DNA of 64,000 nucleotides. It comes from G963663315 sp965214205 (lineage in GTDB: Bacteria > Pseudomonadota > Gammaproteobacteria > Arenicellales > Poriferihabitantaceae). The stretch is taken from NCBI GenBank assembly GCA_965214205.1, contig OZ243941.1, forward strand, positions 558,001 through 622,000. The letters run 5' to 3'. Position 1 is the first letter of the stretch; every line of letters begins with the position of its first letter. Shown here in pieces: positions 1 to 8,811 of the stretch. The notes beneath the pieces are model-generated. The model was not told the DNA's origin, did not search any database, and saw only the letters and a program-made list of their open reading frames with translations. Position numbers and translations under genes: made by a program.

Positions 1-59
1 AACAGGGCGCGCCGAATATCCTGGCCTGGGGCATCACACCGGTTGAGCTTGAGGATTAA
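1..59 (+). CDS. C-terminal end of an unidentified protein (partial)
   Basis: The first 59 bases hold an open frame that enters from the left edge and stops with TAA at 57-59; the last residues read GITPVELED. GC-rich third positions fit a coding frame. Its stop overlaps the stop of the small minus-strand gene that follows, a common tail-to-tail arrangement. Only about 18 codons are visible, so no function can be given. Confidence 0.4.
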   Translation, partial: QGAPNILAWGITPVELED

Positions 60-259
60 CGTTTGGAACCCTGTTCCTGATGAGCGAGGTCAACCACCCG
101 GGTCGCTTTTTCCGCGTAGATATTACGGTAGTTGTTCAGCGGATGATTTTCGTCGTCCATCCAGTAACTTTCCTGGCGCATGCCGGATTCCCGATCATAT
201 TCTATGAATTTGCGTTGAAGTTCCAGCATTTCAGCAATCAACTTTTGTTTCTCACTCAT
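56..259 (-). CDS. Small conserved hypothetical protein (67 aa)
   Basis: A short acidic, helix-rich protein starting MSEKQKLIAEMLELQ and ending in a basic tail. No signal peptide or membrane segment is seen. I chose the ATG at 259 because an AAGAG-like ribosome site lies just upstream; an in-frame ATG at 292 would add 11 residues but has poor spacing. I recall similar short proteins in sulfur-oxidising gammaproteobacteria, but the function is unknown to me. The gene converges on the partial gene at the left edge, overlapping by a few bases. Confidence 0.6.
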   Translation of the reverse strand: MSEKQKLIAEMLELQRKFIEYDRESGMRQESYWMDDENHPLNNYRNIYAEKATRVVDLAHQEQGSKR

Positions 260-352
260 AACGGCTCTTGACAGTGACAGATTGAAATCCATCTTACCAC
301 GAAAAAACCCGGTTCCGGATATACCAGAATGGATATGGGTTTTCCTGAAAAC

Positions 353-1123
353 CTATTCACAGACCTTGCCGTCATTGTCGCCATCCGTCATGTAGGCGTA
401 AGCCGGATGATCGCGTGACACGGGGGCTATACCGTGCGCCCGCGCTTCTTGACAGCTGATATGCCCGTTTTTGTTGTTGTCATACTGCACCAAAACAGCG
501 GGGCGGCGACAGTCAAACACTTTCAGCGCCGTGCTGTCGCACTGGCTCAGAATAGATGACAGGGCCGCTTTCTCGCTGGCGTCAATGGTCAGGCTATAGG
601 CCGAACGCACCGCAATGACGCGGGCCGCGAACCAGCAACGGTTGCGTGGTGGTTGCCACTCGCCGGCATCCTTGCCGGATTTCCCCCGGTTGACTGCCGG
701 GGATGCCAGAGTCAGGTTACGCAGGTCTGATGCGAATTGGCTGCGTACCGCCGGGGATGCCGCGCACAAGCCGCTGTCGTGCGCTTCGCTGACGGCTACG
801 ATATGCTCAATGTGGGTTTCATAAATGGATTCAAAGCAGGCTCCTGTATACGGTCCGTAAATGCCGCCCAACTGTTCGACGATCAGGGGCTCAATACCCT
901 GTGAGTATGAATAGTGCCGGTTGCGTTCATAAGGACTGCATCTTTCCTCTCCGGCGACGGTGAGTTTATTCAACATCCGCATCGCCTCACCCACGTCGGC
1001 GCCAAAAACAGGCGAGCAGAACGCGAATAAAACAACGACGAATCCGGTCACCCGCAAAGTGGCGCATGCGTGAGACACACGCTCACCCGTGGACAACCGG
1101 ATAAACCCCAGGATACTGAACAT
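353..1123 (-). CDS. Secreted HNH/DUF1524-type nuclease with C-terminal excalibur domain
   Basis: A 256-residue protein with a hydrophobic export signal near residues 26-41 (GFVVVLFAFCSPVFG). Around residue 105 it carries HIEHIVAVSEAHDSG, then RNLTLAS, VNRGKSGKD and EWQPP, which is the H..EH / N..N..K-DA-EWxPP pattern of DUF1524/HNH nucleases. The C-terminus reads TDGDNDGKVCE, the DxDxDGxxCE calcium motif of excalibur domains. The likely role is an exported or envelope-bound metal-dependent DNA or RNA nuclease for nutrient scavenging, defence or competition. The target is not visible from sequence, and there is no adjacent immunity gene. It stands alone, divergent from the SDR gene. Confidence 0.8.
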   Translation of the reverse strand: MFSILGFIRLSTGERVSHACATLRVTGFVVVLFAFCSPVFGADVGEAMRMLNKLTVAGEERCSPYERNRHYSYSQGIEPLIVEQLGGIYGPYTGACFESIYETHIEHIVAVSEAHDSGLCAASPAVRSQFASDLRNLTLASPAVNRGKSGKDAGEWQPPRNRCWFAARVIAVRSAYSLTIDASEKAALSSILSQCDSTALKVFDCRRPAVLVQYDNNKNGHISCQEARAHGIAPVSRDHPAYAYMTDGDNDGKVCE

Positions 1124-1211
1124 GCCGGGACTATAGCATGGCTGGCGCTATTGATCGGCATTGGCAACTGGTCCATATTCCGGGTATCCATTACTGACCC
1201 CGGAGAAAGGC

Positions 1212-1916
1212 ATGAACCCGCAAAAAGTAGCATTGATCACAGCAGGCGGCAGCGGAATGGGCGCCGAGGCCGCAAAACGATTGGCAGCCGATGGCTATTC
1301 CATCGGCATCCTGTCATCGTCCGGCAAGGGTCAGGCGCTGGCCGAACAACTCGGCGGCATTGGCGTCACCGGATCAAACCAGTCGGTCCAGGACTTGCAG
1401 CGGCTTGTCGATCTCGCCATGGAAACCTGGTCACGCATTGATGTTCTGGTGAACAGCGCTGGACACGGCCCCAGGGACTCGGCGCTGGACTTGACCGATG
1501 AGCAATGGCACGCGGGCATGGAAGTTTATTTTCTGAACGCTGTCCGTGCCGCTCGATTGGTCACGCCGATCATGCAAAAGCAAAAATCCGGTGTGATTAT
1601 CAATATTTCAACCTTTGCAGCATTTGAGCCTGATCCGGTTTTCCCCACTTCCGGTGTATTCAGAGCGGGACTTGCAGCCTTTACCAAGCTGTTTGCCGAC
1701 CAGTACGCAGCAGAAAATATTCGCATGAACAATGTTCTGCCCGGCTTCATCGACAGCTTGCCGGAAAAACAGGAGTTCCGTAACCGCATCCCCATGGGGC
1801 GTTATGGCAAGTCCGAAGAGATCGCAGCCACAATAGCCTTCCTGGCGTCTCCGGGCGGCGGATACATTACCGGGCAGAACATCCGTGTCGACGGCGGCAT
1901 TACCCGGTCCGTGTGA
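1212..1916 (+). CDS. SDR-family protein lacking the canonical YxxxK catalytic pair
   Basis: A 234-residue Rossmann-fold short-chain dehydrogenase/reductase. The cofactor loop reads TAGGSGMG, the NSAG motif follows near residue 81, and DGGITRSV forms the usual C-terminus. The start at 1212 has GGAGAAAGGC directly upstream; earlier in-frame codons have no ribosome site. Ser133 is present, but where SDRs carry YxxSK this protein reads SGVFR (residues 147-151), so Ser and Arg appear to replace the catalytic Tyr and Lys. I recall a subfamily with this RAGLAAFTKL...NNVLPGFIDSLP region, so the change may be a family trait. It may bind NAD(P) with altered or no oxidoreductase activity. Confidence 0.8.
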   Translation: MNPQKVALITAGGSGMGAEAAKRLAADGYSIGILSSSGKGQALAEQLGGIGVTGSNQSVQDLQRLVDLAMETWSRIDVLVNSAGHGPRDSALDLTDEQWHAGMEVYFLNAVRAARLVTPIMQKQKSGVIINISTFAAFEPDPVFPTSGVFRAGLAAFTKLFADQYAAENIRMNNVLPGFIDSLPEKQEFRNRIPMGRYGKSEEIAATIAFLASPGGGYITGQNIRVDGGITRSV

Positions 1917-1950
1917 TTGGCGGAATAATTACCAACCCGTCATCGCATCA

Positions 1951-1991
1951 TTCCCCCTTGAGGGGGAATCCAATCCGCAAACGGATTGGAT
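1951..1991. other. Two abutting perfect hairpins after the SDR gene
   Basis: TTCCCCC pairs with GGGGGAA across a TTGA loop (1951-1968). It is followed at once by ATCCAATCCG pairing with CGGATTGGAT across CAAA (1968-1991), sharing one base. Both stems are perfect. The site lies 35 bases after the SDR stop, between convergent genes, so a transcription-end or mRNA-stabilising role is plausible. No T-tract follows, so it is not a textbook intrinsic terminator. It could belong to a larger palindromic repeat together with the element at 2033. Confidence 0.6.
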
Positions 1992-2032
1992 GGGGGGACA
2001 ACAACCGTCAACGTATGATCCAACCCGTTATC

Positions 2033-2060
2033 GTAGGGGAGGGCTTCCATGCCCTCCCGC
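2033..2060 (+). repeat. REP-like palindromic repeat, copy 1
   Basis: A 28-base element beginning GTAGGGGAGGGC and ending GCCCTCCCGC. GGGAGGGC pairs perfectly with GCCCTCCC across a six-base loop. Nearly the same sequence occurs inverted at 26189-26216, and a relative sits at 26135-26162. All three copies are 28 bases with a GTAGGGG head and a CCCGC or CTCCCGC tail. Like bacterial REP sequences, this copy lies between convergent genes. No REP-associated transposase (RAYT) gene is in the window. Confidence 0.7.
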
Positions 2061-2078
2061 GAATGATGGATCAGGCAC

Positions 2079-5000
2079 TCACCACCGAAGCCCCACCTCC
2101 ACACCCGCAAACTGTGTCGGTTCATTCTCATCGGTTTCCCGGTGCGTCGCCTGAATATCCAGCGTGAAGTTCAATGCCTGACCGGTGGTATACACCGGTT
2201 GCAGTCTCCAGCCAAGCGTATATTCATGCGTACTATCCGTGATCCCCATGTCCAGATACGGACTGCCCGTGAATCTTCCCGATAACATAGAGAAACCATA
2301 CGCCGCTTGTGCATTCCAGCGACTCTCGGATTCACTGCCCGTACGTTCACTGATGGATTGTTCCGCAAACAAGGCATCGAGTCCGCCGGTTGACTGTCCA
2401 CCCCAATCCTGACCAATGGTCAGAGACAGTCCCCGTTGACTGTCGGGTTGTGGATCAAACACAAACGATGCGGCATATCCCCGATCTTCAAGATCATCCG
2501 AATCATGCGAGACTAATGTACGTCCTGACAGATCAAGGGAGAGTCCGAGACTTGTATCATTCCATGCAATACCACCCCCTATCTCTAACCCCGTTCCGGT
2601 CTCCGCATCGCCGCCATCCTGTCGAATGCCCACTTCCAGTCGGGGCGTGAGTTGACCGTTTGTGAGGTTCTTCTTCCAGCTACTCTCCAGTCCAGCCCGA
2701 ATACGGGTCGTGCTGGCATCGGAGGCGGCCAGTTGATGGGTCTTGTCTGATTGGGTACGTGACCATAAGGCATCTGCGGTCAGCGCCAGAGACAGTCCCT
2801 GTTCTTGTTCTAACAAATCTCCACGCATTCCCAGGGCAACCATGTCCCAACTCATGTCAGAAGTGAGTGCATTACCCAGTTCCGGTTGTAATGTGACTTC
2901 TCCACTGCCTTGTCCGAGTGTGCCCCATAGCTGGATAGAATCGGATACCTGTAGAGAAGTATAGGGCGTAATGGCGGTCAGTGAGGCTTCTACTTCTCCA
3001 TCGCCTTCACGTACCGCGCCATTGCACAGGACTTGTCTGGCCTGTGCGGGCAGGTTCTCCTGGTTACACATTTGTTCAGGAACCCGGTTGCTGGTATCAG
3101 TATCGGTATAGCTGCCTTCTCCATCACTTTGTATCAGGGTCAGTCCAACCAGCCAGTTGTCTTTGGCATAGTCTGTGCCGAGTAATGCAGTGGTGGTCTC
3201 TCCGTCCAGTGAGAAGGCGCCTTCTCGTCCATCGAAGTGACCTTGCGTGGCCCGTCCCCAGAAGGAGACACTGCCCCCTTGCGCGTCTTTCTCACTGGTT
3301 GCCGTAAAGGAGCTGTTCAGTAAGGCTTCTCGTACTGTCATATCATAAGACTGGCTCTGTGTGCCGCCGAAGTGATGCCGGTCATGACCAGAATCGTCAT
3401 TCATCGAATAGGTACTGGACAGGACGGATTCTGCCTGACCGGACGCTTGACCGAAGGCTTGTCCGGCCAGCGTGCCTTGCATTCCGGCAGTACGACTGTC
3501 TGCGATGCGGTCAGAGAGTCCATCAATGGCTTGTTGGGCAATCGTGCGACCGAATCGGGTCAGCCACGCCGCCGGCATCGGGTCCGAGTTGGTAATGGTG
3601 CCCACCGCAACCCCGTCCGCAATCGACACCGACACACCGGGCGGGCCGTTCACGCCGGCATCGAACAGCACCATCTCGAAGGTCTCCGGATCCTCGTCAT
3701 GGCTGTCGTTGTAGAGGGGGACATGGATCTGCGTCTCGGTCTGGCCCGGTTGGAACCGGGCCCGCAGTTGCCAGGACCGCCGCCACGCCAGATAGTCCTG
3801 GCCCGCCACGGCCGAGACCGGGGTCGAATCCCGTGTCGCATAGTAGACATGGACCGGCCAGGCCACCTTCTCGCTCAGCGTCACCTTGAAATACCCGTTG
3901 CGCTGGTTCTCCTTCATGGTGGCATCGGCAATCGAGAGCGTCGGTCCCGAGGCCGCCGCATCATTGTCAGACACCGCCACCAGAGCGCTATCATCCGGTG
4001 GCACTGCCACCAGGTAACCCGTGCCGGTATCTATGGTGGCGGTGACGGAACCGTCCGGCTCGTCTACCGAGTCGTCCAGGGTGGCGACCGTGAAGGTGGC
4101 GCTACCCGTGACCGGGAGGGTGAGGGTCCGTGCGCCGGTTTCTCCACTGTCGGCAAACTCTCCGCTCTGGGCCACAGTTACTGTAATATCCAGCGGCGCG
4201 GCGGGTAGTGGATCAGCGGATACGGTAAAGGAGGCTGCATCTCCTTCCGTTACGCCACTGCCTGCGGTAATCCGCACGACCGGCTCGTCATTGTCGCGCA
4301 CCGGGATGGATGCGGTGTCCTTATTGGTTGCGATTGTATAGCCGGTACGGGTATCTACTGTGACCGTCACTGAACCATCCGCTTCATCCAGAGCATCGTC
4401 TACTGTACCAATCAAGAGCGAAACAGTCGTCGCTCCCGCCGCCAGGGTGACGGTTCTTTGTCCACTGCCGGGGGCGTCCAGATAGTCTCCATTCTGGCTC
4501 ACTGTATAGGCAATGGCCAGATCAGATTGCACAGCGCTATCTGCGGTGACGGTGAATGATGCAGGACTGCCCTCCTCTACGGCAGAACCCGATGAGAGGC
4601 TGAGTTCCGGTACAGCCGGTGGCGTAATGGTTTTTTCTTCTTGCGCTTTCGGCTGTTCCTCCTGCGGCGGGTTCGCCAGGCATTCCAGCGCCGGCGCCAC
4701 CGGCGCCCAGCGCTTCAGGCCCCGATCCGCTTGCGCCTGCGCCTCGGCGATGGTCATCGGGCTGTAGCCGTTGCTCTCCCCGAAGGCCGCAAGCACCCGG
4801 CTCCAGCGCTCAACATGGCCCGGCGAAGTCCGCCAGGTCTCGGTCGTAGCCAACTGGGCGTCGGCAAGCAGGGCGTCGGAGACGCAGACCGGGGTCTCAA
4901 TCGGCGCGGCTTGTGCCTCGTCCTGCTGGGCCGGAGCGCTCTGGGCATCACTGCCCGGCCCGACCGCCAGAGTGGCGCTGGAAGCGAGTGTGTCGAGTGA

Positions 5001-7601
5001 CTGCGTTACCCCATTGCCATCAACATATTGCGGCGTTACCGTCACGGTGAGCGTGCTGGTTTCCTGTGCATCATGCTGAATGGTGGTTGAAGCGCCGGTT
5101 ACGCTCGGCAAGACACCGGACAGTACGTCCTGTCCACTGTCCGCTTGCCAGGATACCTCATAAGAAGTGGCGTGTTCCACTGCATCCCAGCTGACTTGCG
5201 CATTCGTATCATCTATCGCGCTTACTTGCAGGTTGGCAACCGCCGTGTCGGGCACCTGGATCGCCGGTGCGCTGTTGCCCACGGGGCATAGCCCGTTATT
5301 GATTCGTACACAGTAGCTATCCGAGGCCAGCCGGAACGGACGACCGGCGGACATCAGATGAAAGGTCACGCTGCCGGCTCCGGCGTCATGATGGAGACTG
5401 ATGGGCACCGTGAACTCGGAGAAACCCCTGTTGAGTGTCTTGTAGCCGGACTTGCCCAGACCCTGTTTGCGGTTGCCGTCGACCACTCCGCCGGTGTCCT
5501 CGACCTGCCACTTGACATAGAGACCGTCAGTCAGGCCGCCATTGACCGAGCGGATGGTGTATATCGCGCGGAACCGGCGGTCGTGCTTCGACGTGTCATC
5601 ACGCCCCGACACCTTCAGAACGGGCAGGTCGTCCTTGATGGTGATGACCGTGCTGATGGTCTCGTCGGCAATGCGAGTCGAGTCCGGGATTTCCAGCAGG
5701 TCGGTGGTCTCCTTGCCCGACACAGTACTTTTCTGTAGCCGGATTTTCACCGACTCGTCCGGTTCATCTGAGCTGCCGTCGTCGAACAGCTTGAGATCGA
5801 GGTAGGTGCTGAGTTGCCCCTTCGGCAGCGTCGCGAGGTGACAGCCCGTCGTGACATAAGCGCCGTCCGGGCGTACCAACTCGTAGTCGTCGCCGAGCGT
5901 CGCCGAGCCCGTCACGCAATACTCGAAATGCGCATCCACTGTCAGTGGCCGATCGGGTATCGAGCTATGTGCAGGAGTCAGCGCCATCTTGATCCGATGA
6001 CTGCTATCGACTCCGTCTCTCAGCGCCTTGCCGAGTTCGTCGACCTTGAGCAGAGGTCTCGCTTCGTCGTCCTGGATGTGTACCGTGATCCGGTTCGGTG
6101 AGCCCACTGAGTAGGTTCCCATGGATACCATCTCCAGTACCACCGTCTCGGTGCCCTCGATCAGTGAGTCCTCGATGACTGTGACCGGCAGAGTCGCAAG
6201 CGTCTTCCCCTTCGGCAGCGTCATCGTGCCCCGGTTGGTGTTCCGGTTATAGCCGCCGCGCAGGCGGTAGTCGGCGCCATATATGGCCGTGCTGCCGCCG
6301 CTCTCACTGCCGGGCACCACCCGGTAGGTCACCTTTTCATCCCAGCCAGCCTGCGCCGAGAACGGGATGCCGACATTCTGATCGGCGGACGGTCTGCCTT
6401 CTTTCACGCCCGGTTGTCCGGCCCAGGTACCGAAGGCAAGTGGCTGCTGGTGGTAATCGTCGTCGTCAATCACCAGGGTTTTGATACTAAACACGCTGTC
6501 GATCCCGTAGGGTGAAGGGAGCGGATTTCCAGGGCTCGGATTCAGTGTGATATTGACCGTTTCCTGTCCCGATATAACCAGCCGCTCCTGGCCGTTGACC
6601 CACATCGATACCTGCTCGTAGTGGTCGTCTCCAAGCACCTGGATGCGGAATCTCTTTTGTTGTTGGTTGGCAGCGATGGACGAATCGACGCAGCCACTGT
6701 TTCTGGTCTGCCAGGCGCTACCCACCTGTTCCTGTATCAGATAGTCGTCTTGCTCGGCATTGCCGCCGGTGCGTCGCGTGGCGCTACCGGAGAAGCACAG
6801 GCGAAAGGGCAGGGGAGACGAAGAGCGCTGGCCGGTTTTGACCTGAAACTCTACATTCTTCGGCGCCGAATCCGTCTCCTTCACACAGGTGTACGTTTTA
6901 CTGCTGCCTCCTCCCACAGAGCAGGTGTCCTTGCCACGGTCCAACGAGAGGGTAAGGGCTGGAGTGGGATCGATCTCGAATACCGGCGAAAGGCCGTAAA
7001 AGCTGTCTGGGGTATTCGGAAGCGCAAATCTACCTGACGAATTCAAGGGCTTGTTATCGGTTAGATTACCTCGAGTGATGCGATTGACGGGACCGCCGCC
7101 ACCCAAAGCCCAACGAACTGTACCGTCCGACTCTGAGCCCGTCAGCACAGAGAATGCAATAGTATGTCGCACACCTCTTTCATGCGTGGCGTCGTAGGAA
7201 TCCCAGCTTCCGTCGTAAAAGTCCGCGTAGTCGTCGGCAACCTTCGCGCCGTTGAGCCAGTAGATCGGCACGCCGGTCCCGGTGGTCCCGGTATTGTCAC
7301 GGGCATTGACCGAGGACGTCGAGCCCACCACCTTGAACTGTGCGCTGTGGGGGCGGATGCTGCTGTGGCCCGCGGCAGCCCGGTTCTGAACGAACTGGTT
7401 GTACACCGCGATGTCGGAAGAATCCGCCCTGCGGTCTGTAGAGGTGACGAAGATTAGCCGGAACTGATCGCCAGAGCCGAGGCCGGAGGGGATGAGTGGC
7501 CAGTTCTTCGGAACGGCCGTGGCGGTTTGCGCTACCGCATCAGACGGCAGGCTGATTAGCAGGAATGGTACGAGAAACAGCGCCAGCAACGCACGCCGCA
7601 T
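2079..7601 (-). CDS. Giant autotransporter-like surface protein with Calx-beta and FN3 modules
   Basis: An 1,840-residue protein with a clear N-terminal signal peptide (MRRALLALFLVPFLLISLP, cleavage after about residue 25). An N-terminal module (about 35-215) precedes Calx-beta-like repeats near 410-515 and 535-650. Other segments are a fibronectin-III-like segment near 790-870, two tandem ~110-residue beta repeats at 1000-1225, and a Calx-beta unit at 1225-1335 rich in DxxxExxE calcium ligands. From AAWLTRFGRT (about residue 1342) a linker leads to a C-terminal beta-barrel of alternating strands ending EVGLRW, with the terminal aromatic typical of outer-membrane proteins. The likely role is a surface adhesin or calcium-dependent matrix protein. 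The start ATG is part of an octanucleotide repeat and has no Shine-Dalgarno sequence. Confidence 0.85.
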   Translation of the reverse strand: MRRALLALFLVPFLLISLPSDAVAQTATAVPKNWPLIPSGLGSGDQFRLIFVTSTDRRADSSDIAVYNQFVQNRAAAGHSSIRPHSAQFKVVGSTSSVNARDNTGTTGTGVPIYWLNGAKVADDYADFYDGSWDSYDATHERGVRHTIAFSVLTGSESDGTVRWALGGGGPVNRITRGNLTDNKPLNSSGRFALPNTPDSFYGLSPVFEIDPTPALTLSLDRGKDTCSVGGGSSKTYTCVKETDSAPKNVEFQVKTGQRSSSPLPFRLCFSGSATRRTGGNAEQDDYLIQEQVGSAWQTRNSGCVDSSIAANQQQKRFRIQVLGDDHYEQVSMWVNGQERLVISGQETVNITLNPSPGNPLPSPYGIDSVFSIKTLVIDDDDYHQQPLAFGTWAGQPGVKEGRPSADQNVGIPFSAQAGWDEKVTYRVVPGSESGGSTAIYGADYRLRGGYNRNTNRGTMTLPKGKTLATLPVTVIEDSLIEGTETVVLEMVSMGTYSVGSPNRITVHIQDDEARPLLKVDELGKALRDGVDSSHRIKMALTPAHSSIPDRPLTVDAHFEYCVTGSATLGDDYELVRPDGAYVTTGCHLATLPKGQLSTYLDLKLFDDGSSDEPDESVKIRLQKSTVSGKETTDLLEIPDSTRIADETISTVITIKDDLPVLKVSGRDDTSKHDRRFRAIYTIRSVNGGLTDGLYVKWQVEDTGGVVDGNRKQGLGKSGYKTLNRGFSEFTVPISLHHDAGAGSVTFHLMSAGRPFRLASDSYCVRINNGLCPVGNSAPAIQVPDTAVANLQVSAIDDTNAQVSWDAVEHATSYEVSWQADSGQDVLSGVLPSVTGASTTIQHDAQETSTLTVTVTPQYVDGNGVTQSLDTLASSATLAVGPGSDAQSAPAQQDEAQAAPIETPVCVSDALLADAQLATTETWRTSPGHVERWSRVLAAFGESNGYSPMTIAEAQAQADRGLKRWAPVAPALECLANPPQEEQPKAQEEKTITPPAVPELSLSSGSAVEEGSPASFTVTADSAVQSDLAIAYTVSQNGDYLDAPGSGQRTVTLAAGATTVSLLIGTVDDALDEADGSVTVTVDTRTGYTIATNKDTASIPVRDNDEPVVRITAGSGVTEGDAASFTVSADPLPAAPLDITVTVAQSGEFADSGETGARTLTLPVTGSATFTVATLDDSVDEPDGSVTATIDTGTGYLVAVPPDDSALVAVSDNDAAASGPTLSIADATMKENQRNGYFKVTLSEKVAWPVHVYYATRDSTPVSAVAGQDYLAWRRSWQLRARFQPGQTETQIHVPLYNDSHDEDPETFEMVLFDAGVNGPPGVSVSIADGVAVGTITNSDPMPAAWLTRFGRTIAQQAIDGLSDRIADSRTAGMQGTLAGQAFGQASGQAESVLSSTYSMNDDSGHDRHHFGGTQSQSYDMTVREALLNSSFTATSEKDAQGGSVSFWGRATQGHFDGREGAFSLDGETTTALLGTDYAKDNWLVGLTLIQSDGEGSYTDTDTSNRVPEQMCNQENLPAQARQVLCNGAVREGDGEVEASLTAITPYTSLQVSDSIQLWGTLGQGSGEVTLQPELGNALTSDMSWDMVALGMRGDLLEQEQGLSLALTADALWSRTQSDKTHQLAASDASTTRIRAGLESSWKKNLTNGQLTPRLEVGIRQDGGDAETGTGLEIGGGIAWNDTSLGLSLDLSGRTLVSHDSDDLEDRGYAASFVFDPQPDSQRGLSLTIGQDWGGQSTGGLDALFAEQSISERTGSESESRWNAQAAYGFSMLSGRFTGSPYLDMGITDSTHEYTLGWRLQPVYTTGQALNFTLDIQATHRETDENEPTQFAGVEVGLRW

Positions 7602-7712
7602 GATGCGGTGATGCGGTGATGCGGTGATGCGGTGATGCGGTGATGCGGTGATGCGGTGATGCGGTGATGCGGTGATGCGGTGATGCGGTGATGCGGTGAT
7701 GCGGTGATGCGG
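7601..7712 (-). repeat. 14 perfect tandem copies of an 8-bp unit at the start of the surface-protein gene
   Basis: On the coding (minus) strand the unit is CCGCATCA, repeated without error for 112 bases and running into the ATG of the 1,840-residue gene. Eight is not a multiple of three, so gain or loss of a unit shifts any reading frame that crosses it; all three frames of the repeat are free of stops. Such tracts are mutational hot spots through slipped-strand mispairing. Depending on the transcript start, the tract is either the whole 5' leader or part of an upstream coding extension that begins at 7765 and is at present out of frame. Confidence 0.95.
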
Positions 7713-7715
7713 TGA

Positions 7716-7744
7716 ATTATACCATAAATCAAGGGCTTAGTCGA
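7716..7744 (-). promoter_or_regulatory. Candidate sigma-70 promoter abutting the octanucleotide tract
   Basis: The minus strand carries TCGACT, a 17-base spacer and TATAAT, with TGG before the -10 giving an extended -10 (TGnTATAAT). Transcription would start about seven bases downstream, inside the first repeat unit, making the tract almost the entire 5' leader of the surface-protein mRNA. The -35 matches consensus at four of six positions. It is predicted from sequence only. Confidence 0.6.
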
Positions 7745-7890
7745 ATTTATCTGGATTTTTTCCATTGCGTTATTCTGTTTTTTACCGAGTGCTAAGGGTA
7801 TAATTTTGCTTTATGGAGTCATCCCCTGTCAAGTGGGTTTGATCTGAGGTCTCCCCATTTCCTCATGGGAGATTTGGGGTTAGCCGTCCA

Positions 7891-8811
7891 TTAGGGATCA
7901 TCCGGCTTGACTACGGGCAGCGCCGGTCTGGCCTTGCCGTGACTGACGGTCTCGCGATACAGGATGTAAAGCCCGCTGGCGACGATGATGGATGCCCCGA
8001 TCAGTGTATATCGGTCCGGGAGGTCTCCCCAAACCAGATAACCGAGCGCAGTGGCCCAGATCAGGGCAGTGTACTCGAACGGGGAAACCAGTGCAGCCGG
8101 GGAAAGCCGGAAGGCATGGGTGATGCAGACGATCCCGAAACTGCCGAACATTCCCGCCGCCACGAACAATAGCAGGTCGGCGGCTGTAGGCGTCACCCAC
8201 TGGATCGTTGCGATTGCGAGCCCGGCCACCGCCACCCCGGATGCCGGCCAGAACATCAGCGCCTCGGTATGCTCGGTGGATTTGAACCTGCGTGTGGTCA
8301 CCATCAGCAATGCATAGCAAAGAGCGGTCATCACCGCCGCCACCGAAGCCCATTGAAACACTCCGCTGCCGGGCCGCAGCATCACGATGATGCCGACGAA
8401 TCCGGCCAGAACCGCCATCCAGCGATGACGGCCCACAGATTCGCCCAGTAACGGAACGGAAAGGACGGCCACCAGGATCGGAGCGATGAATGTCAGCGCA
8501 ACCGCATCCACCAGTTTCATTTGCGACAACGCCCAGGAGAAGCTGGTCGTCAATCCGAGGACGAGCATGAACCGCAGCAGATGGACTCCCGGCCGCCGGG
8601 TTCTCAACCGGGAGAAGCCCCCCTGCAGATGAACAATCAGCAGCAAAAACGGCAGTCCGCACCAGCTTCTCAGGGCGATCACCTGGTTGACCGGGTAAAT
8701 CCCGGTTAACCACTTGATGATCGCATCCATACAGGAAAAGGAGGCAATACTCACCACCATCAGCAATATGCCGACAAAAGGCCTGTCAGTGTGTATGCCG
8801 CCGGGAATCAA
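7891..8811 (-). CDS. DMT-superfamily transporter (EamA type)
   Basis: A 306-residue integral membrane protein with about ten hydrophobic helices arranged as two EamA repeats (residues about 10-140 and 155-290), the usual length for drug/metabolite exporters. The first helix contains SFSCMDAIIKWL, and the second repeat ends with SIIVASGLYILYRE. The start at 8811 is a TTG with AGGT about 12 bases upstream; an ATG inside the first helix is less likely. The substrate cannot be read from sequence. A second EamA gene occurs at 25190. Confidence 0.85.
   Translation of the reverse strand: MIPGGIHTDRPFVGILLMVVSIASFSCMDAIIKWLTGIYPVNQVIALRSWCGLPFLLLIVHLQGGFSRLRTRRPGVHLLRFMLVLGLTTSFSWALSQMKLVDAVALTFIAPILVAVLSVPLLGESVGRHRWMAVLAGFVGIIVMLRPGSGVFQWASVAAVMTALCYALLMVTTRRFKSTEHTEALMFWPASGVAVAGLAIATIQWVTPTAADLLLFVAAGMFGSFGIVCITHAFRLSPAALVSPFEYTALIWATALGYLVWGDLPDRYTLIGASIIVASGLYILYRETVSHGKARPALPVVKPDDP

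Noticed and set aside
7556..7765. 70-codon frame built of HRITASPH repeats
   Set aside because: It is the translated octanucleotide tract. At the present copy number it runs out of frame with the surface-protein gene and is not a separate gene.
7800..7890. Possible insertion-sequence end near the DMT gene
   Set aside because: A short imperfect stem (CTCCCCAT with ATGGGAG) is present, but there is no transposase, no partner end and no target-site duplication.
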